Assembly (NCBI GenBank): GCA_937927515.1 | Contig: CALBDO010000014.1 | Span: 1-64,000, forward strand | Direction of reading: 5' to 3' | Source: Candidatus Kapaibacterium sp. | GTDB lineage: Bacteria; Bacteroidota; Ignavibacteria; Kapaibacteriales; UBA2268 | DNA: 64,000 nucleotides | Made by a program: the position numbers and the translations under genes | Notes under the pieces: generated by a model | Seen by the model: the letters and a program-made list of their open reading frames with translations, nothing else | What the model was told of the DNA's origin: nothing | The model's database searches: none | Shown: positions 1 through 9,856 of the stretch, piece after piece | Position numbering within the stretch: position 1 is the first letter of the stretch | Layout of the letters: the number at the start of each line of letters is the position of its first letter

Positions 1-2
1 GT

Positions 3-2867
3 ATTAATGTAACATCGACATTCACCGATAACCGCAATGGAACATATACATTGAAATACACAGTTGCAAGTGGACATACAAACATAAATGATGCTACAAC
101 AGATTTACCATTAAGCTTTAATTTCCAAGATGGTAACTCCATAAGTTTTGCTTCTGCGTATAGCCCAGCTAACAATTTACAAGCACCAGGAGTGGATGCA
201 ACTCCTCCCAGTGTTTCATCCATTAATCGGCAAAGTCCCTCTGCACAATGTACAAATGCAAATACGGTAACTTTTAGGGTGACATTTAGCGAAGCTGTAA
301 ACACATCGTCTGTTGCAACAACTGATTTTACATTAACAAATGTTAGTGGGCCTAGTGGCAGCGCTTCGATTACCGCAGTCACTCCTGTTTTACCTAATGG
401 TGGCGGGGCGCAGCAGTATGATGTTACTGTAAATGTTACCGGCGTCGACCGTCAGATTCGTCTTGATTTTACTGGGTCTGTAAATGATATGGCGTATGGA
501 TGCCCAAATGCCTCGACGACCACCTTTAGTACTGGAGAGACATATTATGTAGACCATACGAATCCAAGTGGAACAGTATCGACTCCTTCAAATGCTGCTT
601 GCTATAACTCGTCAACTGTACCAGCATCATTCTCAGGTACAGCAAGTGATAGCTGGGTTGGGAGTTCACCTTGTGGATTGACCACTGTTGAAGTTTCGCT
701 CTGGAAGGACAATGATACTGACGGAACATTCAGCTCGGGCGATGTATCTTGGAATGGCTCAAGTTGGGTTTCAACACAGACCTGGAATACTGCAACTGGT
801 ACGAGCAGTTGGACCTGGACCCACGGTGCAACATTTTCCGATGGTAAATATTATGTCCAAATTAGGGTATCAGATGCCGCTGGAAACACCTGGACTATGA
901 GCCCCAGTGTGTACTTTATCTACGACAACACACCACCAACTGTTGGAGGTATTACTTCCCCAACTGCTGGGGCTTGCTGGAATAGTGGCAATCATATCAT
1001 AACTTGGACAAGCGCAACCGACCAAAATTTATCGAATACGGTTTCAATTGAGTATTCTACTGATAATGGCGCAACTTGGACCAATATCGTGACCAGCACA
1101 CCAAATACCGGAAGCTACACCTGGAACATTCCTACTGGAACCAATTCATCACCAAACCAAGGACTCATCAGGATAACTTTCAGTGATTGTGCTAATAACA
1201 CATACTCCATAACCAGTGCAGGTTTCACATTCGATGATACCCCACCCACAAATACTTCGACACCTGTTTTAGCTTCGTTATGTTTATTTACCGGTAGCTC
1301 CGTAAATATAACTTGGAATACAGGAGACATCGTTGACCCTAACTTAAGCTCGCTTACTCTGCAATACTCAGCAGATGGTGGGACAAACTGGACAAATATT
1401 GCAACTGGCTTAACCAATAGTGGAACTTACAATTGGACTCCATTACCAACATCTCCAATTTGTTCCGATAATGGACGAGTACGAATCGTTGCAGTGGATT
1501 GTGCAGGCAATCAAACTGCCGGAAATAATTCACTTCCCTTTACCATTGATAATTTAGCTATAACAGCTCAACCACAAGATACGGTATTGTGTAATCCAAC
1601 AGGTTCTGTAACATTCACTGTTACCGCAACTTCGAATTGTGGAACACCATCATACCAATGGCAGTACTCGACAAGCCCCTCTGGGCCTTGGACAAATGTT
1701 AATAATGGTACCCCTGCAAATGCTTCTTATAGTGGTGCCACTTCAAATCAATTAACAGTAACCTCAAGTTCACCCGGTATACCAGCTGCAAATTATTACT
1801 ATCAATGTGTTGTGACACCCTCTTGTGGTGGTACCAACACAGTTAATAGTAACTCTGCTAAATTACAGGTGGTTACTCCTTTAGCATTTGGTGCTACTTA
1901 TCCAACAAATCCTTCGGCACAGACTATTGGACAACCTATCACTCTGACATTTAATTACACAGGTGGTACTACTAATGTTACATATAAGCTTTATAAATAT
2001 ACCAATAGTTCTTGCTCGGCTGGACAAACACTTATTACCAGTGGTAATGTCACTTCAAGTCCATTTACAATTAGCTACGGCACCGTAGATTGCAACACAG
2101 CTGGCTATTACAACATTGTAATTGAGGATGATTGCCCATCGACCGTTAGCGGTGGTTGTTTCCAGATTCAAGCTCTTGCAGCCCAACCAACAACGCAAGC
2201 CTCGAACATAAGTGGTGGTCGAACCCGAACCACAATAAGCTTGATTTGGACTAGTGGAAATGGAAATGGACGGCTCGTCGCTGCTACTCAAGGAAGTACA
2301 AGTTACACTGGCCATACACCTGTTGACGGCACTACTTACACAGGAGCAAATACAAATTGGCAATACGCTGCCTGGTTTACTTCTAGCCCAACAAAATTAT
2401 TATACAATGGTACCGGTAGTAGTGCATACATAACTGGATTGACAGCTAGCACTTGGTATACATTCCGAATCTTTGAGTACAATTATGATAACGGATGTGC
2501 TTCCACTAGTATTAATTATAACACGAACACAGCAAGTGACAATCCACGTCCAATTAAGACCACTGCTAAAGATGCAGACGACGAAGAGGTTCTCCGCGCT
2601 GGTAACTTTGGAATGACGCCCATCTGGCCCAATCCAGTCGAAGATGTATTACAATTCGACCTTTTAATCCAAAAAGCTGCAAACTTCAAAGTCGAAATCA
2701 TTGGTATGGATGGAAGAACTCTCTTCACTCACGAGTATAACTACGACAACGTGGCGACCACGGTAATGATTGCTTTGGACAAGAAGATATTTGCACCCGG
2801 AGCATATATGCTACGCGTCTCTGCTCTTGGTGAAACGCTGCAACAACCATTTATCTTCTTACCGTAG
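3..2867 (+). CDS. T9SS-exported multi-Ig/Fn3 surface protein (5' partial)
   Basis: The reading frame is open to the left edge of the window, so the N-terminus and any signal peptide are missing; the TTG at 51 is only an internal codon. The visible 950 or so residues are Ser/Thr/Asn-rich and hold several Ig-like beta-sandwich repeats. Two of these carry the recurring pattern VSIEYSTDNGATW / LTLQYSADGGTNW. A fibronectin-III-like module follows (about residues 720-850 of the visible part). The last 75 or so residues look like a type A T9SS sorting domain: an IWPNPV start, then VEIIGMDGRTL, then GAYMLRVSA. The protein is therefore probably exported through the outer membrane and anchored or released. 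Its function beyond that is unknown; the sandwich repeats suggest adhesion or a structural role. A strong terminator follows directly. Confidence 0.85.
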   Translation: MNVTSTFTDNRNGTYTLKYTVASGHTNINDATTDLPLSFNFQDGNSISFASAYSPANNLQAPGVDATPPSVSSINRQSPSAQCTNANTVTFRVTFSEAVNTSSVATTDFTLTNVSGPSGSASITAVTPVLPNGGGAQQYDVTVNVTGVDRQIRLDFTGSVNDMAYGCPNASTTTFSTGETYYVDHTNPSGTVSTPSNAACYNSSTVPASFSGTASDSWVGSSPCGLTTVEVSLWKDNDTDGTFSSGDVSWNGSSWVSTQTWNTATGTSSWTWTHGATFSDGKYYVQIRVSDAAGNTWTMSPSVYFIYDNTPPTVGGITSPTAGACWNSGNHIITWTSATDQNLSNTVSIEYSTDNGATWTNIVTSTPNTGSYTWNIPTGTNSSPNQGLIRITFSDCANNTYSITSAGFTFDDTPPTNTSTPVLASLCLFTGSSVNITWNTGDIVDPNLSSLTLQYSADGGTNWTNIATGLTNSGTYNWTPLPTSPICSDNGRVRIVAVDCAGNQTAGNNSLPFTIDNLAITAQPQDTVLCNPTGSVTFTVTATSNCGTPSYQWQYSTSPSGPWTNVNNGTPANASYSGATSNQLTVTSSSPGIPAANYYYQCVVTPSCGGTNTVNSNSAKLQVVTPLAFGATYPTNPSAQTIGQPITLTFNYTGGTTNVTYKLYKYTNSSCSAGQTLITSGNVTSSPFTISYGTVDCNTAGYYNIVIEDDCPSTVSGGCFQIQALAAQPTTQASNISGGRTRTTISLIWTSGNGNGRLVAATQGSTSYTGHTPVDGTTYTGANTNWQYAAWFTSSPTKLLYNGTGSSAYITGLTASTWYTFRIFEYNYDNGCASTSINYNTNTASDNPRPIKTTAKDADDEEVLRAGNFGMTPIWPNPVEDVLQFDLLIQKAANFKVEIIGMDGRTLFTHEYNYDNVATTVMIALDKKIFAPGAYMLRVSALGETLQQPFIFLP

Positions 2868-2888
2868 TTGATGTTATTCCTTTTCAGC

Positions 2889-2922
2889 AGGTCTTCTCAC
2901 CTCGGTGGGAAGACCTTTTTTT
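2889..2922 (+). terminator. Rho-independent terminator
   Basis: A near-perfect 12-13 bp GC-rich stem (AGGTCTTCTCACC pairing with GGTGGGAAGACCT, one G-T wobble) closes on a very short loop and is followed by a run of seven T. It lies 21 bp after the stop of the upstream surface-protein gene. It argues that the next gene starts downstream of it, at 2953, rather than at the earlier in-frame ATG at 2905. Confidence 0.9.
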
Positions 2923-2952
2923 ATTAATTTTGTATTTTATTTCGAGGTCGAT

Positions 2953-4023
2953 ATGCAAAAAATTCTTGTCATTGTATCCGTTTGGATTTTAGGCGTAAAC
3001 CTAATTCTGGCGCAGGAAAGCTTCAAATCGGATAAAGCTTTCGATTTTGAGCTTAAAAAAGTGGATGTCTACCTGGCAAAGTTTCAATATAGACTTAATG
3101 AAAGCAATCTTGCCTTGTTTATTTCCGAAGAATCGACCGTAAAGAAGTTGCTTATTTTATCCGAGCGAAGAACCATCGTAGACGATACGTTAATGTATCC
3201 ATTACTGCCTTGGATAAAGCCCTACGGTAAGTTTGTCGGATACCCATTTAAAAACCTCAGTGGAGAAATTGTTTTCGAAGGCTTGGTCCCACAGAAAGAT
3301 TATTATCTGCATTTGTTCAGGCCGACTGGGGTTGAGAGCGATACATTTGAATTGGTACATACATTGGGATTCAACACACTTGCCCAAGAGCCAACATATC
3401 CTGCAACTAATCTTGCGTTCGAGGATAAAACAGATACATCATTTGTAATCACTTGGTTGAATGGAGATGGGGAGGGACGAATTGTGGTTGTTGCTCCAGA
3501 GGGCGCTGTATCCACACCCGAGGATGGTCGGGCATACCAAGCCTCTTCTGTATATGGCAAAGATTTTGCTCGACAAGGGAATGGATTTGTCGTCTACGAC
3601 GGAAACGAGCGAAGACCGAAAGTTAAAATTACAGGGTTGAAACCCGCAACGAAATACACCGTTGCTGTCTACGAGTACAATGGCTCGGGCAAATACCGTA
3701 ACTACAACACAGAGCCCGCCTCGAATAATCCTCGCACGATAGCAACTAAATTGCAAGCACCAAAGATTACAAAGGTCGTCAGAACCGAAGAAGGAGCGTA
3801 TCTCATTCGGTGGAGTAAAGTTGTGGGGGCATACACATATATTCTGGATTTAGCCGAAGATAAGAATTTCGAAAAGCGTATCGAACCATACATTGATATT
3901 GATGTAGGGGATTTGGGCGAGTTCGAGCTCTCCGATTTACCGAAGAAAAAGTACTATCTTAGGATTAAAGCCAAAGGCGAAGTGGGCGAAAGCAATTATA
4001 GTCCTACATTCGAAATAAAGTGA
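2953..4023 (+). CDS. Secreted/periplasmic Fn3-domain protein
   Basis: The start was set at the ATG at 2953 because it is followed by a typical signal peptide (about 21 residues, ending ILAQES) and because the upstream ATG lies inside the terminator. The 356-residue product has a central fibronectin-III-like module (about residues 150-255: WLNGDGEGRIVVVAPEGA, then LKPATKYTVAVYEYNG, then NPRTIATK) and a second beta-sandwich at the C-terminus (about 260-356). The central module is clearly related to the last Fn3 module of the preceding surface protein. No T9SS sorting domain is present, so it is probably periplasmic or outer-membrane-associated. Function unknown. Confidence 0.8.
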   Translation: MQKILVIVSVWILGVNLILAQESFKSDKAFDFELKKVDVYLAKFQYRLNESNLALFISEESTVKKLLILSERRTIVDDTLMYPLLPWIKPYGKFVGYPFKNLSGEIVFEGLVPQKDYYLHLFRPTGVESDTFELVHTLGFNTLAQEPTYPATNLAFEDKTDTSFVITWLNGDGEGRIVVVAPEGAVSTPEDGRAYQASSVYGKDFARQGNGFVVYDGNERRPKVKITGLKPATKYTVAVYEYNGSGKYRNYNTEPASNNPRTIATKLQAPKITKVVRTEEGAYLIRWSKVVGAYTYILDLAEDKNFEKRIEPYIDIDVGDLGEFELSDLPKKKYYLRIKAKGEVGESNYSPTFEIK

Positions 4024-4048
4024 CCTTCCCTTTTGGAAAATCGATAGA

Positions 4049-4067
4049 ATTCCACTTTTGGTGGAAT
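4049..4067. repeat. Short hairpin between convergent genes
   Basis: ATTCCAC and GTGGAAT form a perfect 7-bp stem around a 5-nt loop, in the 45-bp gap between two convergent genes. No T-run follows on either strand, so a role as a bidirectional terminator is only possible. Confidence 0.35.
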
Positions 4068-4068
4068 A

Positions 4069-5604
4069 TCAATGCCAGGGAATTGAAACAAAACTTTTAC
4101 CATCGAAGAAGAAATTTCGATAGTTAGGTTTACTGCGGAGGAATTCCACAACGACTTCGTAGGTATCATTATTCAACTTTTGTGCTTTCAAGCGATAATA
4201 ATCATTCTCGATAGCCGAGAGCGATTCGTATCTACGATTGATAAAAATCTCTGCATTTTGTACTATGAACTTGAACAGAGCCGAGTCCGATGCAACAAGA
4301 GAAATTTTGGACCTCGACGAAAGTGCGATGGAAATAGGAATCAGAACATCCTCGAATTTTACTTTTCTACCGAAGTTAACACCTTGTTGGATGCCAGAGC
4401 GAAGTATGGCATAGTTGTTGTAATATTGCGGAAGAAACCACAGCAACACCCCCGAAGGCTTTTCAATTTGAATATTTCTTGCGTTGTTTAGTACTTTCGT
4501 AGCAACTTGATTTGCTTTTGCCCAGCCAGAAATGGAGTAAAAATTTATAAATGCTAAAATTGCAATCAAAGTCGAGGAGACAATTGTAATGTACTTGGAT
4601 TTCATTGTTCTAATCAATTCTGGCAAAGCAATGAAAAACCCAAGAGAAGGCAAAAGCGAATACCAACGCATAAACAAAGGAATTGCAGGAAGTACAAACC
4701 AGAAGTACCAAGCCAGACCGTAGATGAGAATGTTCCTCCTTTTCGACTTTTCGTTTTGGATGTAATTAATTAAAAGGGTTGCAAACGTCAGCAGTGAAAT
4801 CAAGTTTAAAAGTATGGAAAGGGGGTTAGACTTTGAATAAGCGAAAGTGGGAATAACCAAGACAAATGGGTAAAGGAAGAAATTTAAAATTGATATGGGG
4901 AGTGATAAACTTTCGATGTTTGGGGATTGGAAAATATCTATATCGAGGACAAAAAGACGATAGAAGAACAAAAGCAAGATGAAAGAGCTGGATAGAATTG
5001 CAAAGCGTACGAGCCTTTTACGTTGGTTGTCAAAAGAATAGGTAAGAGTGATTGCAAGGCAAGGAGCGAGCAATGTACTTTCCTTCGAAAGAATGGAAAG
5101 CAAGAAGAGTACAACAGAGAGAAGAAAAGATTTTCTACTTCGAAAGTTGATTAGGAAATAAAATCCCCAAAGTATGAAAATAGCAGAAAGGACATCCCCA
5201 ATTGAAGCCAGCCAAGCTAGATAAATATCGTGCGAAGGTAGCAAGGAAAACAGTAACGAGGTAAAAAAAGCCAGCTTGGAATTCTCGTGCATTTTGATTA
5301 TGAAGAAATAAAGCGTAAGGGATAATGCCAAATGAAGTAGAAGCGAGAGTAGGCGAAAAGGCAAAGGATTGAAATCAAAAATAGATAAAGTCGAAGTAAG
5401 GATGAAATTTGGAATTGGCCGGAAATAGTACTCAGAGACATCTTTACTCGTAAAAACAGAAAATGGATTTGATGTGAAGTTTTCCAGTAAATATGTTAAA
5501 ATTTGGAAGTCATCGTTGTAGAAATTTAAACTTATAGTTTTGAACCAAACAATCGCATTAATAATAGCAATCAATGATGGAAAAATGAGGTTTGCTTTTC
5601 TCAT
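4069..5604 (-). CDS. Polytopic membrane protein, GT-C glycosyltransferase-like
   Basis: This 511-residue protein is very hydrophobic, with roughly 10-12 predicted membrane segments. The first helix is followed by a YNDDF acidic motif (about residues 28-32), as in GT-C (PMT/ArnT-type) transferases, where the first extracytoplasmic loop carries catalytic acidic residues. It ends in a soluble tail of about 120 residues. By family analogy it would move a sugar from a lipid carrier to protein or glycan on the periplasmic side; this rests on topology and one motif, so the substrate is unknown. The ATG at 5604 shares its A with the upstream gene's TGA stop (TGATG), suggesting translational coupling. 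A TTG one codon earlier is a less likely start. Confidence 0.65.
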   Translation of the reverse strand: MRKANLIFPSLIAIINAIVWFKTISLNFYNDDFQILTYLLENFTSNPFSVFTSKDVSEYYFRPIPNFILTSTLSIFDFNPLPFRLLSLLLHLALSLTLYFFIIKMHENSKLAFFTSLLFSLLPSHDIYLAWLASIGDVLSAIFILWGFYFLINFRSRKSFLLSVVLFLLSILSKESTLLAPCLAITLTYSFDNQRKRLVRFAILSSSFILLLFFYRLFVLDIDIFQSPNIESLSLPISILNFFLYPFVLVIPTFAYSKSNPLSILLNLISLLTFATLLINYIQNEKSKRRNILIYGLAWYFWFVLPAIPLFMRWYSLLPSLGFFIALPELIRTMKSKYITIVSSTLIAILAFINFYSISGWAKANQVATKVLNNARNIQIEKPSGVLLWFLPQYYNNYAILRSGIQQGVNFGRKVKFEDVLIPISIALSSRSKISLVASDSALFKFIVQNAEIFINRRYESLSAIENDYYRLKAQKLNNDTYEVVVEFLRSKPNYRNFFFDGKSFVSIPWH

Positions 5605-7862
5605 CAATGCTTTCTTATGATGGCGATTTTGTAGACAGAAGATTCCTTAGTTGTTAAAGATTTTGCGACGAGCAGGTAGACGCCAGTAGAAACATAGTTA
5701 CCATTGTTGTCCTTACCGTCCCAAAGAGTTTTTTTGCTTTGAGTAAATAGGGTACGGACGATTTCGCCGTTAATAGTAAGTATTTTTATTTCTGAATCCA
5801 TAGCCAATCCATCGATTAGCAAGTATTGGTCTTGGGGCAAAGTGAATGGCTGAGGAGCGATGGAGATTTGGTAGTTGTCCGATGGTTGCACAATCAAGGA
5901 GCTTGCAACGACAAGTCCTTTGTTTGTTCCGAAATAATATTTTCCGTCGGCAGGATTGGATTTAATGTAAGCGACTTCATCGGAAAGGATAGGCGAGTTT
6001 TCCTTTGTCAAAGTCAAAACAATATCGCTTGCATCTGGGGAGAGAACAAATACGCCCTTGTTAGTAGCAATCCATTTGTAATTCAAAGCATCGATATGTA
6101 TACAATTAACGGAATAGTCTTCCAGGAGTTTAAGTTTTCTGATGATTGGAGTGGAATTGTTCAACACAGCTCCAGGATTAAGGATAAGGAACATACCTTG
6201 TCCAGTACCGCACCAAATATAGCCGTTTTTGTCGTAAGCCATAGAGTAGATGTTGGTCGAAGGCAAGTTTACGCTCCAAATCAAATTTCCAACAACATCG
6301 TCGGTTGTATCTTCTAATGTATTTCTTTCATTAAAGTAGTACAAGCCAGTGCCATCTCTCGAGGATATCCATTTTGTACCAAACTCATCGATTAATATGT
6401 TGTTGTATTTTCGAAGAGGAGTGCGGACGAAGCCGTGAAACTTGCCAAATTTATCGAGAGAAACAAGTAAGTAACCAATTTTTGCGTCGGAATAATTTAT
6501 TATCCAAAGGGTAGATTTGTAATGTTCGTAAGCTGTTTGTTCTACAACAACATAGTTCTGATTTGCGGGAATGCCAGTCAATGGGCTATTAGTATTGTTA
6601 AATTTTTTTATCACAAATGTGTCTGAAGAAGGATAGATAACAAATAAACCCTCTCCCCAGGAACTTGCATAGACAGTGTCCTCGACGCAAGTTACTTTTG
6701 TGAAATTGTTTGTCGTTATCTGGGGATGAAGAAAAGTTGTGAAATTCGTCCAATTAGCATCTTTTAAGAACATCAAGCCTTCGCCCCGTGGGTCGGAGTT
6801 CGTTGCCGACCAAAAGCCACCATTTGGTGTGATATCAAAGTAGTTGAATTGATTCGATATCGGTGATTTGGGTAAATAAAATTTAAGTTCTCCCTTTGTA
6901 ATGTTTTTTAATACTAAACCACTTTTGTTTAAAAAGACAACAACTTGGTCTTTGGACAAGAAAAGAAATCCGTTTATTTTGGCTTTCTGAGGCGAGTCGG
7001 TGACATAATAAACTAGATTATCGTTTAAATTGCGAACAAAATTTGTTGTGGAGAAATAAATTTTACCATCGAAGACCTGCACACAGTTTATATTCTCATA
7101 ACTCTCTAAAGTTAGAAAAGTTTCGAAGTCTTTACCATTATATTTATAGACTGTATTTTTACTAAAAGCATATAAATAATTATTCTCTACTGCAAGAAAT
7201 AATACATTTTGGTCTTTTAAGCCATTTGATGAGGTAAAATTTTCCCAACTCAATGGATTGGTGATTTTCTCAGTTAGTTTTATGCGAGCAATGCCAAGTT
7301 CAGTTGCAATCCAGAGATATTCTCCGAAAACTATTGATTGATTACAATTTGTACCGTTGGGGAAATTGCCAAGACGCGCTGGTGTTTTCAAGAATACTTT
7401 CTTGTGGACATCGAAAGTCGTGAATCCAAAACCTCCCGATATAAATGCAATTGAATCCTGGAACAAAATGTGATTGATTTCTATGCGAGTGTAGAGAGAT
7501 TTACGTATGTCGAGAATGTTTTCCCATCCTTTGCTTGGACTATAGATACTTAATGCACCGTCATTTGTTCCAACATAAATTTCATCGGTTTGAATATTGT
7601 AAGTAATAAAGCGTGTTTCAATTGAATTTAATCCATTAAGTGAATTGTAACTGACGAAGTCCTCGTTTGAGTTTGGTTTAAAATGAAATACACCACCATC
7701 GGTAGCGCACCACAAATTTCCCCATTTGTCGAGTGTTGCCGAAAGTATGTTCATTTGCGAAGAGTGGACTTGCCAATTGAAAAGATTGATAGGAGTTTGA
7801 GCAAAACTAATGCGAGAAGAGAAGAACGCAAGAATTTGAAGTAGGATTAAATATTTTTTCAT
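5604..7862 (-). CDS. T9SS-exported beta-propeller protein
   Basis: The N-terminal signal peptide (MKKYLILLQILAFFSSRISFAQ) is followed by about 620 residues of repeated propeller blades of the two-component-regulator-propeller kind, with recurring WGNLWCATDGGVFHF / YIWCGTGQGMFLI / NYKWIATNKGVFVL patterns. The C-terminal 85 residues are an Ig-like FlgD/T9SS sorting module (WDGKDNNGNYVSTGVYLLVA). It has no kinase or DNA-binding domain, so despite the propeller type it is not a one-protein sensor; it is more likely a secreted or surface binding protein. It sits 5 bp after ribH and is coupled to the following membrane protein. Confidence 0.85.
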   Translation of the reverse strand: MKKYLILLQILAFFSSRISFAQTPINLFNWQVHSSQMNILSATLDKWGNLWCATDGGVFHFKPNSNEDFVSYNSLNGLNSIETRFITYNIQTDEIYVGTNDGALSIYSPSKGWENILDIRKSLYTRIEINHILFQDSIAFISGGFGFTTFDVHKKVFLKTPARLGNFPNGTNCNQSIVFGEYLWIATELGIARIKLTEKITNPLSWENFTSSNGLKDQNVLFLAVENNYLYAFSKNTVYKYNGKDFETFLTLESYENINCVQVFDGKIYFSTTNFVRNLNDNLVYYVTDSPQKAKINGFLFLSKDQVVVFLNKSGLVLKNITKGELKFYLPKSPISNQFNYFDITPNGGFWSATNSDPRGEGLMFLKDANWTNFTTFLHPQITTNNFTKVTCVEDTVYASSWGEGLFVIYPSSDTFVIKKFNNTNSPLTGIPANQNYVVVEQTAYEHYKSTLWIINYSDAKIGYLLVSLDKFGKFHGFVRTPLRKYNNILIDEFGTKWISSRDGTGLYYFNERNTLEDTTDDVVGNLIWSVNLPSTNIYSMAYDKNGYIWCGTGQGMFLILNPGAVLNNSTPIIRKLKLLEDYSVNCIHIDALNYKWIATNKGVFVLSPDASDIVLTLTKENSPILSDEVAYIKSNPADGKYYFGTNKGLVVASSLIVQPSDNYQISIAPQPFTLPQDQYLLIDGLAMDSEIKILTINGEIVRTLFTQSKKTLWDGKDNNGNYVSTGVYLLVAKSLTTKESSVYKIAIIRKH

Positions 7863-7867
7863 CGGGT

Positions 7868-8332
7868 TTAAATTTTCTCGAAAAGGGAAACCATTTCAAT
7901 GGCAGCAATAGCAGCATCGAAGCCTTTGTTTCCGCTTTTACTGCCAGCCCTTTCAATTGCTTGTTCAATCGTGTCTGTTGTTAAAACTCCAAATATGACA
8001 GGTACACCGGTCTCAAGGTTCACTTGTGCTATTCCTTTGGCAACTTCGTTTGCAATGTAATCGAAATGCGGCGTAGCACCACGAATAACCGCACCAAGAG
8101 CGATTATTGCATCGAATTGCTTTGTCGATGCAAGGCGCTTGCATACCAGAGGAATTTCAAAAGAACCCGGACAATAAACGATGCTTATGTTTTCTTCTTG
8201 AGCTTTGTGGCGTAATAATGCATTCATAGCCCCCTCGAGCATTTTACCAACTATAAACTGATTCCACCGAGAGACAACTATTGCAAATTTCTTGCCACTT
8301 GCATCCAGTATACCTTCAATCACTTTACTCAT
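7868..8332 (-). CDS. ribH: 6,7-dimethyl-8-ribityllumazine synthase
   Basis: This enzyme condenses 5-amino-6-ribitylaminouracil with 3,4-dihydroxy-2-butanone 4-phosphate, the penultimate step of riboflavin synthesis. The 154-residue length is typical. The substrate-binding stretches CPGSFEIP and [15 protein letters not shown], with the catalytic His in ATPHF, are intact. The start was chosen at 8332 because GAGGAG lies 5-6 bases upstream and the product then begins like other RibH proteins; the longer frame would add 20 unrelated residues. No other rib gene is nearby and no FMN riboswitch is recognisable in the 228-bp leader. Confidence 0.95.
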   Translation of the reverse strand: MSKVIEGILDASGKKFAIVVSRWNQFIVGKMLEGAMNALLRHKAQEENISIVYCPGSFEIPLVCKRLASTKQFDAIIALGAVIRGATPHFDYIANEVAKGIAQVNLETGVPVIFGVLTTDTIEQAIERAGSKSGNKGFDAAIAAIEMVSLFEKI

Positions 8333-8560
8333 TTTCTCCTCATGATAAAATAAAATTAACGAGATATGTTTAAAAAAATTATTTGTGTTCAACCAATTTC
8401 AATTTATTGGAATTAAATTGTTTTATAAATATAAATTGAGGCTTGGAATGAATAAATGGAGCAACAACTTGTTAATGTAGCTACAAGAATACTCTAAAAA
8501 TATTTGACGTTCGTTAATAGCGAGCCTAAATTGCTAATCCTGATATAGTGCTAAAACCTA

Positions 8561-9811
8561 TTAATGGTCTTGCAAGCTGGAAACAACCTCTGTAACTTTC
8601 TTTGCAGCCTCTTCAAAAGTTTTTGCTACATGAAACTGTAAGTTTGAGTTCTGCAATATATTCAAACCTTCTTCAGCATTTGTTCCATCGAGTCGGACAA
8701 TTACGGGGACTTTGACCTCAACACTTTTTAGAGCTTCGACTATTCCATTTGCGACTTTGTCGCAACGCACAATACCACCAAAAATATTTATCAACACTGC
8801 CTTTACATTTGGGTCGCTTATCATAATCTTAAATGCATTGGCAATTCGTTCGACGTTTGCTCCACCGCCAACATCGAGGAAATTTGCAGGCATTCCACCG
8901 CAAAGTTGTATCAAATCCATAGTTGCCATTGCAAGGCCGGCACCATTTACCATACAGCCGACATTTCCATCAAGTTTTATGTAATTTAAATCATATTTCG
9001 AAGCTTCTACCTCGAGCGGGTCCTCTTCGGAAATATCTCTAAGCTCTGCATATTCGGGGTGTCTGTATAGTGCATTATCATCAAAGTTCATTTTTGCGTC
9101 GAGTGCAATCATTTTTCCTTCTGATGTCAAAACCAATGGATTAATCTCCAGTAGACTGCAATCAAGTTCCTCGTATGCTTTAACCAACTGAGTAATGAAA
9201 AATACGAAATTTTTAAATGCCTCGCCCTGAAGTCCCAGTCCAAAAGCCAATCTCCTTGCTTGGTATGCTTGGAAACCAATTGCAGGATTGACCCATTCTT
9301 TCAAAATTTTCTCGGGTGTTTCCTCGGCAACCTTCTCTATTTCCACACCGCCCTCGGTGGATACCATTATCACATTCTGTCCAACAGTCCTATCGAGAAC
9401 GATACCAGCGTAATATTCCTTCTGTATTGAAACGCCCTCTTCCAATAGTAATTTTCGTATAATTGTTCCCGCTTGTCCAGTCTGAACGGTTACGAGTTTC
9501 TTCCCGAGCATTTTAACAGAATATTGATACACTTTATCGGCAAGATTGTCACCAGTGACTACATTGACACCTCGTACCTCTTTGTCGAATAGGGTTACGG
9601 GTTGATTTGTCTCGAGGTCGTAAACAATGCCTTTGCCGCGGCCACCAGCAAAGACTTGTGCTTTTACAACAACAATATCCCTACCCTGTGTTTCAAATTC
9701 ATTATAAGCAATTCTGCCAGCCTCCTCGGTTGTATAGACTACACGTCCAAAGAGAGTTGGAACATTAAATTTTCTCAAAAGTTCTTTGGCTTGATATTCG
9801 TGAATTTTCAT
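8561..9811 (-). CDS. sucC: Succinyl-CoA ligase (ADP-forming) beta subunit
   Basis: This is the ATP-grasp subunit of succinyl-CoA synthetase: succinyl-CoA + ADP + Pi gives succinate + ATP + CoA in the TCA cycle. The start MKIHEYQAKELLRKF, the ATP-grasp segment, and the C-terminal GNVGCMVNGAGLAM and FLDVGGGA motifs are diagnostic. The 416-residue length is slightly above the usual 385-400. The alpha subunit (sucD) is not in the window. The gene follows the biotin carrier gene after 45 bp, in a run with a carboxylase possibly acting on propionyl-CoA, whose product feeds succinyl-CoA. Confidence 0.95.
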   Translation of the reverse strand: MKIHEYQAKELLRKFNVPTLFGRVVYTTEEAGRIAYNEFETQGRDIVVVKAQVFAGGRGKGIVYDLETNQPVTLFDKEVRGVNVVTGDNLADKVYQYSVKMLGKKLVTVQTGQAGTIIRKLLLEEGVSIQKEYYAGIVLDRTVGQNVIMVSTEGGVEIEKVAEETPEKILKEWVNPAIGFQAYQARRLAFGLGLQGEAFKNFVFFITQLVKAYEELDCSLLEINPLVLTSEGKMIALDAKMNFDDNALYRHPEYAELRDISEEDPLEVEASKYDLNYIKLDGNVGCMVNGAGLAMATMDLIQLCGGMPANFLDVGGGANVERIANAFKIMISDPNVKAVLINIFGGIVRCDKVANGIVEALKSVEVKVPVIVRLDGTNAEEGLNILQNSNLQFHVAKTFEEAAKKVTEVVSSLQDH

Positions 9812-9856
9812 CTTTAAACTTGATTTTATTTATACAAAAAAGTTAAAAATACAAAT

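Noticed and set aside
2905..2952. Upstream in-frame ATG for the Fn3-domain protein
   Set aside because: It lies within the terminator hairpin and would place 16 residues ahead of a proper signal peptide.
5826..6317. 163-codon plus-strand frame inside the propeller gene
   Set aside because: Antisense shadow of a well-supported gene; composition is unlike a protein and no ribosome site is seen.
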